Made by a program: the position numbers and the translations under genes
Assembly: GCA_027482795.1 (NCBI GenBank)
Contig: JAIXVS010000176.1
Span: forward strand, 1-13,189
Reading direction: 5' to 3'
Source: Rhodobacter sp.
GTDB lineage: Bacteria > Pseudomonadota > Alphaproteobacteria > Rhodobacterales > Rhodobacteraceae
Length of the DNA stretch: 13,189 bases
Shown: positions 1-7,149 of the stretch, piece after piece
Layout of the letters: every line of letters starts with the position of its first letter
Numbering within the stretch: position 1 is the stretch's first letter
Notes under the pieces: model-generated
Seen by the model: the letters and a program-made list of their open reading frames with translations, nothing else
Told to the model about the DNA's origin: nothing
Databases searched by the model: none

Positions 1-2894
1 CCCTCGCCGCCAAAGGGCTGCGATCCAACCACAGCCCCGATCTGGTTTCGGTTGACATAAACATTGCCCGCGCGAACCTGCTCTACAACGCTTTGAACAC
101 GGTCTTCTATGCGCGAATGCAAGCCAAATGTCAGCCCATAACCTGTCGCATTGATCTGCTGCACCACATCGTCCAGCGCGCTGGCAGGAAAGGTTGCGAC
201 ATGTAAGACGGGGCCAAAGATTTCGCGCGGCATCTGGGCGATGCCGTCTACGCGCAACACCGCAGGGGTGATGAAACTGCCGTTTTCGGGGGCGCGAAGT
301 TCTTTGATCACCCTGCCCTCGGCGCGGGCCTCGGCGATATGGGTCGCAATGTTGGCTTTTGCCTGCGCGTCGATCACGGGGCCAATATCGGTGGATATCG
401 ACCAAGGGTTACCGATCTCAAGCACATCCATCGCGCCCTGCAGCATGGGCAAAATGACAGGTGCGATATCCTCTTGCAGATACAGGCACCGCAATGCCGA
501 ACAACGCTGACCTGCCGATTGGAAAGCGGAGGCGATGACATCACGCACCACCTGTTCGGGCAAAGCTGTGGAATCGACAATCATCGCATTTAACCCGCCA
601 GTTTCTGCGATCAACGGGGCGGCAGGGTTGCCAAGGTTGGCCATATCGCGGCGAATGGACAGCGCGGTTTGGGTAGACCCCGTAAACGCCACGCCGCTTA
701 TGCACGGGTCGCGGATTATGGCTGAACCGATCTGCCCATCGCCTGGTAGCATTTGCAACGCTGCGGCGGGAACGCCCGCCTTAAGCAGCAAATCGGTGGC
801 CAAGGCCGCAATCAGCGGCGTCTGTGGCGCAGGTTTGGCGACAACCGCGTTGCCTGCGGCAAGTGCGGCTGCGATTTGCCCCGTGAAGATGGCCAAGGGA
901 AAGTTCCACGGGCTGATGCAAGCAAAGATGCCACGGGCAGGGGCTGCAAGGCTTGCCGCGCCATCTGCATAATAGCGCAGAAAATCAACTGCTTCGCGCA
1001 GTTCCGAGAGGGCGTCGGGCAGGGTTTTGCCCGCCTCGCGCGCCAAAAGGGCAAAGATAGGGCCGAGGTTTTCCTCATACAGATCAGCCGCGCGGCGCAG
1101 CGTTTGCGCGCGCTGGCTGGCTGGTGCGCGCCAAGGTTTGGCATTGCGCAACGCTGTTTCCACATCAGCTAGGCTAGAAAGAACCACATGGCCAGTCACG
1201 CTGCCGTCGGCGGGGTTGGTTATCTTTTGCCGTGCTTCACCCATCGGCTTGCCAATAAGACGCGGCGCAGCGTTGAAGATGGTCTGCACGTAGGGCGCGC
1301 GCGCCGCCTCTATGGCCGCAAGATCGCCCGCATCACTCAGATCATGGCCCTTTGCATTGCGCCTTGGGGCGAAAAGGGCAGTGCCCGCCACGATCTTTGG
1401 GTTCACAGCAGGCATATCGCTCAACGCATTCAGCGGACAAGCTGCCACCACTTCCGCAGGCAGATCTTCGTTGACGATTTGATGAACAAATGACGAATTT
1501 GCGCCATTTTCCAACAAGCGCCGCACAAGATAGGCAAGCAAATCGCGATGCGCGCCCACTGGGGCATAGATCCGACAGCGCGCGGTAGTTTGGGCCATTA
1601 CAATCTCATGCAGACCCTCGCCCATTCCGTGCAGCCGTTGAAATTCATATGCCTCTGGCAAGACGGCGGTCTCTGCGGCCATATGCAGAACCGCCGCGAC
1701 AGTATGGGCATTATGCGTGGCAAATTGCGGGTAAATGCGCTGCGTCAGGCCCAATAACTTGCGCGCCATTGCCAAATAGCTGGCATCGGTCGCCTGTTTG
1801 CTGGTGTAGACGGGAAAAGATGATAAGCCCAAAATGTGCGCACGTTTGATTTCGGTATCCCAGTAGGCGCCTTTCACCAAGCGGATCATGATCTTTCGAT
1901 CAAGCTTGGTTGCCAAATCATTCAGCCAGTCGATGACAGCCTCTGCCCTACGGCCATAGGCCTGAACCACCACGCCAAACCCGTCCCACCCTGCAAGTTC
2001 GGGATCACAAAGTGTGGCTTCTATCACCTCTAAGGATAGCGATAACCGATCCGCCTCTTCAGCATCGATGTTCAGCCCCAAGCCAGCAGCGCGCGCAAGT
2101 CCCGCCAAGGCGCGCAAGCGGGGCACCAATTCACTAAGAACTTGGTCGCGTTTGGCCACCTCATAGCGCGGATGCAGCGCCGATAGTTTTACCGAGATGC
2201 CCGGATTGCTGCGGATGTCAGGGGTGCCTGCCGCACGTGCAGCGCGCGTGATAGCTTCGGAATAGGACAACAGATACCGACGCGCGTCCGCCTCGGTTCG
2301 CGCAGCCTCGCCCAGCATATCATAACTGTAGGTGTAGCCTTTTGCCTGCAAGTTCTGTGCGCGGCTCATTGCGGCATCGATATCTTCACCCAAGATAAAG
2401 CTGCTGCCCATTTCCTTCATGGCCCGCGTGACAGCGCTGCGGATCACGGGTTCGCCCAACCTACGCAAAGCGGCGCGCAGATTCCCCACAACACCCGTCG
2501 CGCCCTCTTCCAGCACTTTTCCTGTCAGCATCAAGGCCCAAGTCGAAGCGTTCACAAGGCTAGAGGCAGATTGCCCCAAATGGCGGCCCCAATCGGCTGG
2601 GGCGATTTTATCTTCGATCAAGGCATCCATGGTTGGCGCATCTGGGACGCGCAAAAGCGCCTCGGCCAAACACATCAGGGCAATCCCCTCATCGGTCGAA
2701 AGACCATATTCCGCCAAGAACGCTTCCATCAAACCTGGCTTTGCCGCACTGCGAATTTGCCGAACCAGAGCCGCTGCATGCGCCGATATTGCGCCGCGCG
2801 CAGCAGTGTCAAGCGCGGCAGTGCCAAGATTTTGCGCGATAAGGCCGGCTTCATCCGCCAAGGCGCCCGTTTGAATGATATCCCAAGGCGTCAT
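1..2894 (-). CDS. putA: Bifunctional proline dehydrogenase / L-glutamate gamma-semialdehyde dehydrogenase PutA (C-terminus cut by window edge)
   Basis: PutA oxidises proline to pyrroline-5-carboxylate with FAD, then oxidises the hydrolysed semialdehyde to glutamate with NAD+. I translated most of the reverse strand piecewise from ATG at 2894 and the frame stayed open to position 1, giving 964 codons. The proline dehydrogenase half shows SVKLSALHPRYE, RLVKGAYW (residues 338-345), EFQRLHG (417-423) and RRLLEN (458-463). The aldehyde dehydrogenase half shows ISPWNFPL, VAFTGST, the general base Glu764 in ETGG, the catalytic Cys798 in SAGQRCSA, and a C-terminal GSQPFGGEG at the edge. There is no N-terminal ribbon-helix-helix domain as in the E. 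coli protein, so this form cannot repress its own gene, which fits the divergent putR neighbour. The start at 2894 has GGGGGA just upstream; an in-frame ATG at 2906 lacks such a site. The remaining C-terminus lies outside the window. Confidence 0.97.
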   Translation of the reverse strand, partial: MTPWDIIQTGALADEAGLIAQNLGTAALDTAARGAISAHAAALVRQIRSAAKPGLMEAFLAEYGLSTDEGIALMCLAEALLRVPDAPTMDALIEDKIAPADWGRHLGQSASSLVNASTWALMLTGKVLEEGATGVVGNLRAALRRLGEPVIRSAVTRAMKEMGSSFILGEDIDAAMSRAQNLQAKGYTYSYDMLGEAARTEADARRYLLSYSEAITRAARAAGTPDIRSNPGISVKLSALHPRYEVAKRDQVLSELVPRLRALAGLARAAGLGLNIDAEEADRLSLSLEVIEATLCDPELAGWDGFGVVVQAYGRRAEAVIDWLNDLATKLDRKIMIRLVKGAYWDTEIKRAHILGLSSFPVYTSKQATDASYLAMARKLLGLTQRIYPQFATHNAHTVAAVLHMAAETAVLPEAYEFQRLHGMGEGLHEIVMAQTTARCRIYAPVGAHRDLLAYLVRRLLENGANSSFVHQIVNEDLPAEVVAACPLNALSDMPAVNPKIVAGTALFAPRRNAKGHDLSDAGDLAAIEAARAPYVQTIFNAAPRLIGKPMGEARQKITNPADGSVTGHVVLSSLADVETALRNAKPWRAPASQRAQTLRRAADLYEENLGPIFALLAREAGKTLPDALSELREAVDFLRYYADGAASLAAPARGIFACISPWNFPLAIFTGQIAAALAAGNAVVAKPAPQTPLIAALATDLLLKAGVPAAALQMLPGDGQIGSAIIRDPCISGVAFTGSTQTALSIRRDMANLGNPAAPLIAETGGLNAMIVDSTALPEQVVRDVIASAFQSAGQRCSALRCLYLQEDIAPVILPMLQGAMDVLEIGNPWSISTDIGPVIDAQAKANIATHIAEARAEGRVIKELRAPENGSFITPAVLRVDGIAQMPREIFGPVLHVATFPASALDDVVQQINATGYGLTFGLHSRIEDRVQSVVEQVRAGNVYVNRNQIGAVVGSQPFGGE

Positions 2895-2998
2895 GCTGTC
2901 CCCCATTCGTTGAGGCAATCTTAGCAGGAAATGTGCTTGGCATTGCCCTGAAAATGGAGGATTACTCAGGCGATCTTCCTGAATTTATGCAGTAGCTC
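2895..2998. promoter_or_regulatory. putA-putR divergent intergenic region with candidate PutR operator
   Basis: This 104-bp gap must hold both promoters. It contains an inverted repeat, TCAGG (2966-2970), seven bases, CCTGA (2978-2982), within an AT-rich stretch close to the putR start. Lrp/AsnC regulators commonly bind short, imperfect dyads of this kind, and PutR proteins in alphaproteobacteria are known to activate putA from the shared intergenic region. The repeat is seen directly; its use as an operator is inferred. No clear -35/-10 pair stands out in either direction. Confidence 0.4.
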
Positions 2999-3454
2999 AT
3001 GCCATATGACCCGCTAGATGCCTTTGATCAGGCGATTCTGTCTATTCTGGAAACGGACGGGCGCATCAGCGCCACAGCCTTGGCGGCCAAAATCGGCTTG
3101 TCAAAATCGCCCACCCAAGCGCGGATCAAACGGCTGGAAAACCTTGGGATCATTCGCGGATACAGCGCAAGTCTCGACCATGTAAAGACGGGCCAAGCCC
3201 ATGTTGCCTTTGTCGAGGTGCGCCTGTCTGACACCCGCGAGGCTGCGCTGCATGCGTTCAACCGCGCCGTGCTTTTGGTTCCCGAAGTTGAAGAATGCCA
3301 CATGATCGCCAGCAGGTTTGACTATCTGCTCAAAGTGCGAACAGCCGATATTCAGGCTTATAGGCGCGTCTTGGCAGAGCACATTTCAGCCCTGCCGCAT
3401 GTGGCAGGCACATCAACCTACGTCGCAATGGAGGCCGTGCGAGAAAGCAGGTGA
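2999..3454 (+). CDS. putR: Lrp/AsnC-family transcriptional regulator, proline-responsive PutR
   Basis: The 151-residue length is normal for the Lrp/AsnC family. The N-terminal winged helix-turn-helix is clear: DAFDQAILSILETDGRIS (residues 8-24) leads into the recognition helix SKSPTQARIKRLENLGII (35-52). This is followed by a C-terminal RAM-type ligand and oligomerisation domain, with EVEECHMIASRFDYLLKV at about residues 96-113. Divergent placement beside a putA lacking its own DNA-binding domain is the classic PutR arrangement, in which the protein activates putA in response to proline and usually represses itself. The ATG at 2999 is the first usable start: the in-frame ATG at 2987 runs into a stop after one codon. 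No good ribosome binding site precedes it. The nearest GGAGG, at 2956-2960, is too far upstream, so translation may be weak or leaderless. The gene ends just before the IS remnants. Confidence 0.9.
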   Translation: MPYDPLDAFDQAILSILETDGRISATALAAKIGLSKSPTQARIKRLENLGIIRGYSASLDHVKTGQAHVAFVEVRLSDTREAALHAFNRAVLLVPEVEECHMIASRFDYLLKVRTADIQAYRRVLAEHISALPHVAGTSTYVAMEAVRESR

Positions 3455-3504
3455 TCAAGAGAATTTTGAAAAATTATATAAGCTGAATTGAACCAAGATT
3501 TGTA

Positions 3505-3815
3505 TACAACTTGTAATTTCAGTTTCTGCTGCTGTTCGAAGTCGAACGGTGACAGCACGGCATTCCTAATATGCTTGCGCTGCGGGTTGCAGAAAAACTC
3601 GATGTAGTCGAACACCGCGTGGCGGGCTTCTTCGCGGGTTTTATACTTTCTGCGTCGGATTCCTGCGCGTTTGAGCAGGTTAAAGAAGCGTTCGGCCGCA
3701 CGCATTATCCCAGCAGTTGCCACGGTGGCCCATGCTGGGGATCAGATTGTACTGCTTTCGGAACTCTTGCTGCTCATGGCTGGTGAACTGGGAACCCTTA
3801 TCCGCTGCCCAGCAG
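3505..3815 (-). pseudogene. IS3-family OrfB transposase C-terminal fragment, frameshifted
   Basis: Read on the minus strand, one frame gives DKGSQFTSHEQQEF followed by IPSMGHRGNCWDNA, which is the DDE-domain region around the second catalytic Asp. It then hits a stop. A second frame continues with AERFFNLLKR, YKTREEARHAVFDYIEFF and LSPFDFEQQQKLK, the usual IS3 OrfB C-terminus with its catalytic Glu. Removing one G near 3694-3700 would rejoin the two frames as NACAERFF. The N-terminal two thirds are missing. The reading beyond FEQQQKLK toward 3455 shows no family similarity that I recognise and is probably outside the gene. Confidence 0.75.
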
Positions 3816-3840
3816 CGGTTTGCCTTCAAACCGCGAGGGG

Positions 3841-3990
3841 GGATTCCCTGGCAAAGTATGCGGTGGTGGGTTCAACCAGTAAGCGCAACATCTTTGATTT
3901 GAGATGTTCTCAAAAGACCCATAATGCCCCGTTCCTCCGTGACCCGCAGCAGATCCAGCTTCAACCGCCGGATCTCGTCAGCCTGAGCAC
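3841..3990 (-). pseudogene. IS3-family OrfA C-terminal fragment
   Basis: The minus strand encodes ADEIRRLKLDLLRVTEERGI (3929-3988), the leucine-zipper tail of IS3 OrfA proteins, which normally continues with LKKATAYFA. Here the downstream TAYFARES survives at about 3841-3867, but the two parts are split by an unrelated palindromic insert that brings in a stop codon. The helix-turn-helix half of OrfA is absent. This is a broken remnant. Confidence 0.6.
3868..3920. repeat. 53-bp imperfect palindrome interrupting the OrfA remnant
   Basis: The segment starts GGGT (3868-3871) and ends ACCC (3917-3920). It contains the perfect inverted pair AACATC (3887-3892) and GATGTT (3903-3908) around a 10-base loop. 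It lies exactly where the expected LKKA codons of OrfA should be. It could be a very small inserted element, or a footprint of another IS made from its two ends. The fold and position are seen directly; the origin is inferred. Confidence 0.35.
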
Positions 3991-4062
3991 CCTCTTATTG
4001 TAGAGGTGGTCCTAGTATTTCGACCAGTTTGCGGCCTTGTTAAGATGGATCTGGGTTTTACG

Positions 4063-4560
4063 TCAGGCCGCTAATCTCGTTGGTTCGATTTTGGTGTCAT
4101 AGGCTTCGTTGGGGGGTCAAAATGCCATGGGTCGAGTGTGGCCGTTCGGTATTGTAGTCTGCCAGCCATTTCCCAATGCCCGCTTTGGCCTCTAAGCCTC
4201 TCTCGAAGGCGTGTAGATAGACGCATTCATACTTCAGGGACCGCCACAACCGCTCGATCATGCGGTTGTCGATCCAACGGCCTTTTCCATCCATGCTGAT
4301 CTTCGCATCCGTTAGGACCTTGATCCAATCGCTGCTGGTGAACTGGCTGCCCTGATCCGTATTGAATGTCTCTAGCGTGCCATGCGTGGCCAAGGCCTCT
4401 TTCAAGGCGTCCACGCAGAACTCCGCGTCCATGGTGTGGGACAGCCGCCACGCCAAAACCTTGCGGCTATAGCAATCCATGATGGCTACCAGATACAGAA
4501 AGCCCCGTTGCATCGGGATATAGGTGATGTCTGCGCACCAAACCTTGGTTCGGGCGGTCG
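4063..4560 (-). pseudogene. IS3-family OrfB (DDE integrase-core transposase), frameshifted
   Basis: The central open segment from ATG at 4513 to 4097 reads as an rve integrase core: FLYLVAIMDCYSRKVLAWRL, FNTDQGSQFTSSDW with the second catalytic Asp, and IERLWRSLKYECVYLHAFE with the catalytic Glu. The first Asp lies upstream in VWCADITYIP (about 4510-4546) and is reached only by removing one base from the GG near 4538-4546, after which IDRPNQ precedes it. At the other end, dropping one C from the six-base run at 4111-4116 restores LTPNEAYDTK and a TGA at 4063-4065. With two shifts the gene is inactive as read. Both lie in or near short repeated bases, so sequencing error or programmed slippage cannot be ruled out from one read. 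Confidence 0.85.
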
Positions 4561-4576
4561 ATCACCACGTTCCTCC

Positions 4577-4601
4577 GCGGTGGCAGAGTGTTTGCCACCG
4601 C
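4577..4601. other. Stem-loop downstream of the permease gene
   Basis: GCGGTGGCA (4577-4585) and TGCCACCGC (4593-4601) form a perfect 9-bp stem with a 7-base loop. It lies about 40 bases after the permease stop on that strand, so it could end or stabilise the ABC operon transcript. No T-run follows on the minus strand, so a standard intrinsic terminator is not shown. It could instead belong to the IS remnant. Confidence 0.4.
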
Positions 4602-4639
4602 TTTAGGGGGGTGCAGACGCGTTTGTTGGCGGACGACCC

Positions 4640-5614
4640 CTAGTTCGTGGGCTTTTTGCCAAAGGCCACAGCCAGAATGATGATGCCACCCGCGACCATC
4701 ATTTGTTCAGACACATCTAGCCCCATGATGATCAACCCATTGTTGATTGTGCCGATCAGCAGCGATCCTGCAAAGGTGCCAAGAATGGTACCCTTGCCGC
4801 CAAACAGGCTGGTTCCGCCCAGAATAACTGCTGCGATGGCCATAAGTTCGGCCCCTTCGCCAAAGTTAAATCGCGCAGTTTGCATCATGCCAGTGTACAA
4901 AAGACCCGCAAGGGCGGCCGCAGCGCCTGACAGAAGAAATGCAGCAAATTTGATGCGGCGCGTATTAACGCCAGAATATTCAGCCGCCATGCGATTGCCG
5001 CCTGTGGCCAAAATTTCGCGCCCAAAGCCTGTGTATTTCAGTACCACAAAACCCAGCAACGCGACGGCAACCGACCAAATCAGCAAGGATGGAATGCCAA
5101 ACAAACTGCCCGACCCAAAGATCGAATTGAACGTCTGGTTCGAAATGGCAATCGGGTTGGTATAGGTAATGCGCATGTCCAATCCGCGCACGAATTGCAT
5201 CATGCCAAGCGTGACAAGAAAGGACGGAATGCCGATGACGGTCACGAAAAATCCGTTCATGCTGCCCACAATCAAACCAGCGGTCAGCCCCGCCATCACA
5301 GCCAAGGGCCAAACAAAGCCCGCTTGCATCACCAATCCACACGTCAGCGCAGAGAGGGCCGCAATCGATCCGACCGACAGGTCCAACTCGCCCGCCGAAA
5401 TCACAAAGGTCATGGCAACGGCAATCACTGTGATCATCGCGGTCGTGCGCGCGATGTTGAACAGGTTCGTCACCGACAAGAACCCCTTATCGCCAATTGT
5501 AATTGCAAAGAACGCCAGAACCACAGCAAAGAAAATGTAGACGACGTAGTTTTGCAATTGAACCTTAGGAAGCGCCGCGCGCGGGCGCGGTGTGTTTATG
5601 TCCTTGGATTGCAT
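4640..5614 (-). CDS. Sugar ABC transporter permease, RbsC/BPD_transp_2 type
   Basis: This 324-residue inner-membrane protein would form the translocation channel of a carbohydrate importer, working with the ATPase and binding protein encoded upstream. The sequence is strongly hydrophobic with roughly eight to ten membrane segments, beginning with YVVYIFFAVVLAFFAITI (23-40). Family landmarks are present: GELDLSVGS (75-83), GREILATGGNRMAAEYSGVN (198-217, the cytoplasmic coupling region) and AAVILGGTSLFGGKGT (261-276). The length is normal. The start at 5614 is supported by GAGGAGG about ten bases upstream and lies 50 bp inside the end of the ATPase gene, indicating translational coupling. The gene ends at 4640 right beside the IS remnants; its C-terminus (AFGKKPTN) looks complete. 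The transported substrate is not predictable. Confidence 0.93.
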   Translation of the reverse strand: MQSKDINTPRPRAALPKVQLQNYVVYIFFAVVLAFFAITIGDKGFLSVTNLFNIARTTAMITVIAVAMTFVISAGELDLSVGSIAALSALTCGLVMQAGFVWPLAVMAGLTAGLIVGSMNGFFVTVIGIPSFLVTLGMMQFVRGLDMRITYTNPIAISNQTFNSIFGSGSLFGIPSLLIWSVAVALLGFVVLKYTGFGREILATGGNRMAAEYSGVNTRRIKFAAFLLSGAAAALAGLLYTGMMQTARFNFGEGAELMAIAAVILGGTSLFGGKGTILGTFAGSLLIGTINNGLIIMGLDVSEQMMVAGGIIILAVAFGKKPTN

Positions 5615-7094
5615 GATGAAGTTCCTCCTCTGTCGCTATATCCCGACGATTCACGCTTTCGGCGATGCGTCCGCTGTGCAAGACCAGAATGCGGTCGCTG
5701 ATCGCCATCAATTCTTCTAATTCGGACGAGATCACCAAAACCGCCGTGCCCTTGTCCGCCATGGCGCGAACGGTATCGATAATCTCGGATTTCGCGCCAA
5801 TGTCGACGCCGATTGTGGGTTCATCCAAAATCAGCAGGCGCGGGGCGCGGACAAGCCATTTGCCGATGACGATCTTCTGCTGATTACCGCCCGACAAAAG
5901 CCGCGCCAGTTTTTCTGGCCCATCGGTTTTAATCGACAGATCGTTGATCGTATCTTGCACAACTTTCGATGCGGCGTCGTCTTGCACAAACAGGCGGCGG
6001 GTAAAGCGGCTAAGGTTCGGCAGGATGATGTTTGCGCCGACCGAATGTTCCAGGACCAGCCCGAACTTGCGGCGGTCTTCAGGCACAAGCGCTATGCCCC
6101 GTTCGATAGCATCTGCTTGACTTGTAATGGGCGCATCATCAAAGATCACTTCGCCAGATACAGCCTTGCGGCGGCCAAATAGGGTTTCGGCAATTTCTGT
6201 GCGCCCCGATCCCATCAAACCCGCCAGCCCGACGATTTCACCCTCGCGGATGTCAAAGCTGACATCTTCGATCCGCTTATCCAAGCGCAGGTTTCGCACC
6301 TTGACCACGGGGCGTGCGGTTGAAGGCACATTGCGGTCTTTCCAGGCAAATGATGCAGCATTTCCCGCCCCAAGCATCGCTTCGACAATGCGGGCAACGG
6401 ATAGATCGGCGCAATTTTCAGTCATCACCGTTTGACCATCGCGCATCACTGTTACGCGGTCACAAAGCGACAGGATTTCTGCCATGCGGTGCGAGATATA
6501 GACAATAGAAATGCCCGACGCGCGCAGCCGCCCCACCAATTCAAACAGCGCCGAAGTTTCGGATTCCGACAGCGAAGATGTCGGCTCGTCCATCACCAAA
6601 ACCCGCGCCTTTTTCGACAAAGCCTTGGCGATTTCGACAATCTGCATATAACCTACGCTTAAGGAACTAACCAATGCGTCGGGGTCAATTTCAACGCCCA
6701 ATTCATCCAAAATCGCCCGCGACCTGCGCACCATTTCTGCGCCGTTGATAAAGGGCGTTCCCGCAAAGCGCGGCTCGCGTTTTAGGAAAATGTTCTGGGC
6801 AACGGTCAGCGTTGGCACCAGCGAGAATTCTTGAAATATCATGGCGACACCCGCCCGTTCGGCACCCTTGGCGCCGTAAAGGTCAACTGTCTGCCCCTCA
6901 ATCTTAACCGTGCCACCGTCGCGGGTGTAAACCCCAGTCAAGATTTTCATCAGTGTCGATTTGCCCGCCCCGTTGCCACCCATTAGGGCATGAACCTCGC
7001 CCTTGCGCAGATCGAAACTCACACGCTTTAGAACAGGAATAGAGCCGAAGGATTTGGCAATGTCCGTCATCTCAAGGATCAGCGGTGCGGTCAT
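5565..7094 (-). CDS. Sugar ABC transporter ATP-binding protein, RbsA/MglA type (two nucleotide-binding domains)
   Basis: The 509-residue cytoplasmic ATPase carries two fused ABC domains, as in RbsA. The N-terminal domain has Walker A GGNGAGKST (39-47), signature LSVGYMQ (145-151), Walker B VLVMDEP (165-171) and the H-loop His202. The C-terminal domain has the family's usual degenerate Walker A, GLMGSGRTE (292-300, no Lys), signature LSGGNQQK (400-407) and Walker B LLILDEP (420-426). SSE replaces the H-loop His, so only the first site should hydrolyse ATP efficiently. I chose ATG at 7094; a TTG at 7109 would add five residues but overlaps the terminator's T-run. The upstream ribosome site (GGGAACGA) is weak, and a terminator lies directly before it, so expression should be lower than that of the binding protein. 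The end overlaps the permease start by 50 bp. Confidence 0.95.
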   Translation of the reverse strand: MTAPLILEMTDIAKSFGSIPVLKRVSFDLRKGEVHALMGGNGAGKSTLMKILTGVYTRDGGTVKIEGQTVDLYGAKGAERAGVAMIFQEFSLVPTLTVAQNIFLKREPRFAGTPFINGAEMVRRSRAILDELGVEIDPDALVSSLSVGYMQIVEIAKALSKKARVLVMDEPTSSLSESETSALFELVGRLRASGISIVYISHRMAEILSLCDRVTVMRDGQTVMTENCADLSVARIVEAMLGAGNAASFAWKDRNVPSTARPVVKVRNLRLDKRIEDVSFDIREGEIVGLAGLMGSGRTEIAETLFGRRKAVSGEVIFDDAPITSQADAIERGIALVPEDRRKFGLVLEHSVGANIILPNLSRFTRRLFVQDDAASKVVQDTINDLSIKTDGPEKLARLLSGGNQQKIVIGKWLVRAPRLLILDEPTIGVDIGAKSEIIDTVRAMADKGTAVLVISSELEELMAISDRILVLHSGRIAESVNRRDIATEEELHHAIQGHKHTAPARGAS

Positions 7095-7107
7095 GGCATT
7101 CGTTCCC

Positions 7108-7141
7108 AAAAAAGAAAGGGGCGCGGCGTGAACCGCGCCCC
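7108..7141 (-). terminator. Intrinsic terminator/attenuator between binding-protein and ATPase genes
   Basis: On the minus strand, GGGGCGCGG (7141-7133) pairs with CCGCGCCCC (7126-7118) in a perfect 9-bp GC-rich stem. The loop is six bases, and a T-rich tract (TTTCTTTTTT, 7117-7108) follows at once. This is a textbook rho-independent terminator. It begins eight bases after the binding-protein stop and ends a few bases before the ATPase start. Partial termination here would give excess binding protein over the membrane components, a common arrangement in ABC import operons. Confidence 0.88.
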
Positions 7142-7149
7142 GATAAGCC

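Larger units (their letters stand above)
3455..4003 (-). mobile_element. Degenerate IS3-family element 1 (deleted and frameshifted remnant)
   Basis: This stretch holds the leftovers of one IS3-type insertion sequence on the minus strand: an OrfA tail at about 3841-3990 joined almost directly to an OrfB tail at about 3505-3815. The centre of OrfB, including its first catalytic Asp, is absent, which implies an internal deletion of several hundred bases. A palindromic stretch of about 53 bp (3868-3920) interrupts the OrfA tail. The left part appears cut off at about 4000 by the end of the second element. No matching terminal inverted repeats could be placed, so the outer limits are approximate. 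It cannot encode a functional transposase. Confidence 0.75.
4001..4610 (-). mobile_element. Degenerate IS3-family element 2, with its right end
   Basis: This is a second, distinct IS3-type element on the minus strand. The candidate right terminal repeat is TAGAGGTGGTCC at 4001-4012, about 50 bases beyond the repaired OrfB stop (4063-4065), which is the normal layout. OrfB is mostly present but frameshifted. OrfA and the left end are not recognisable between about 4560 and the permease stop at 4642, so the element is truncated on that side. It abuts remnant 1 at about 4000, suggesting insertion into or beside it. No target duplication could be identified. Confidence 0.75.

Noticed and set aside
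151..2924. Many plus-strand and short minus-strand open frames opposite or inside putA
   Set aside because: The continuous minus-strand PutA frame with conserved catalytic motifs explains the region; the others lack protein-like composition and ribosome sites.
4097..4513. Calling the 138-codon transposase frame an intact gene
   Set aside because: It lacks the first catalytic Asp, which is in another frame upstream, and its C-terminus is shifted.
7092..7109. TTG start giving a 514-residue ATPase
   Set aside because: The TTG touches the terminator T-run and the ATG at 7094 starts a typical N-terminus.
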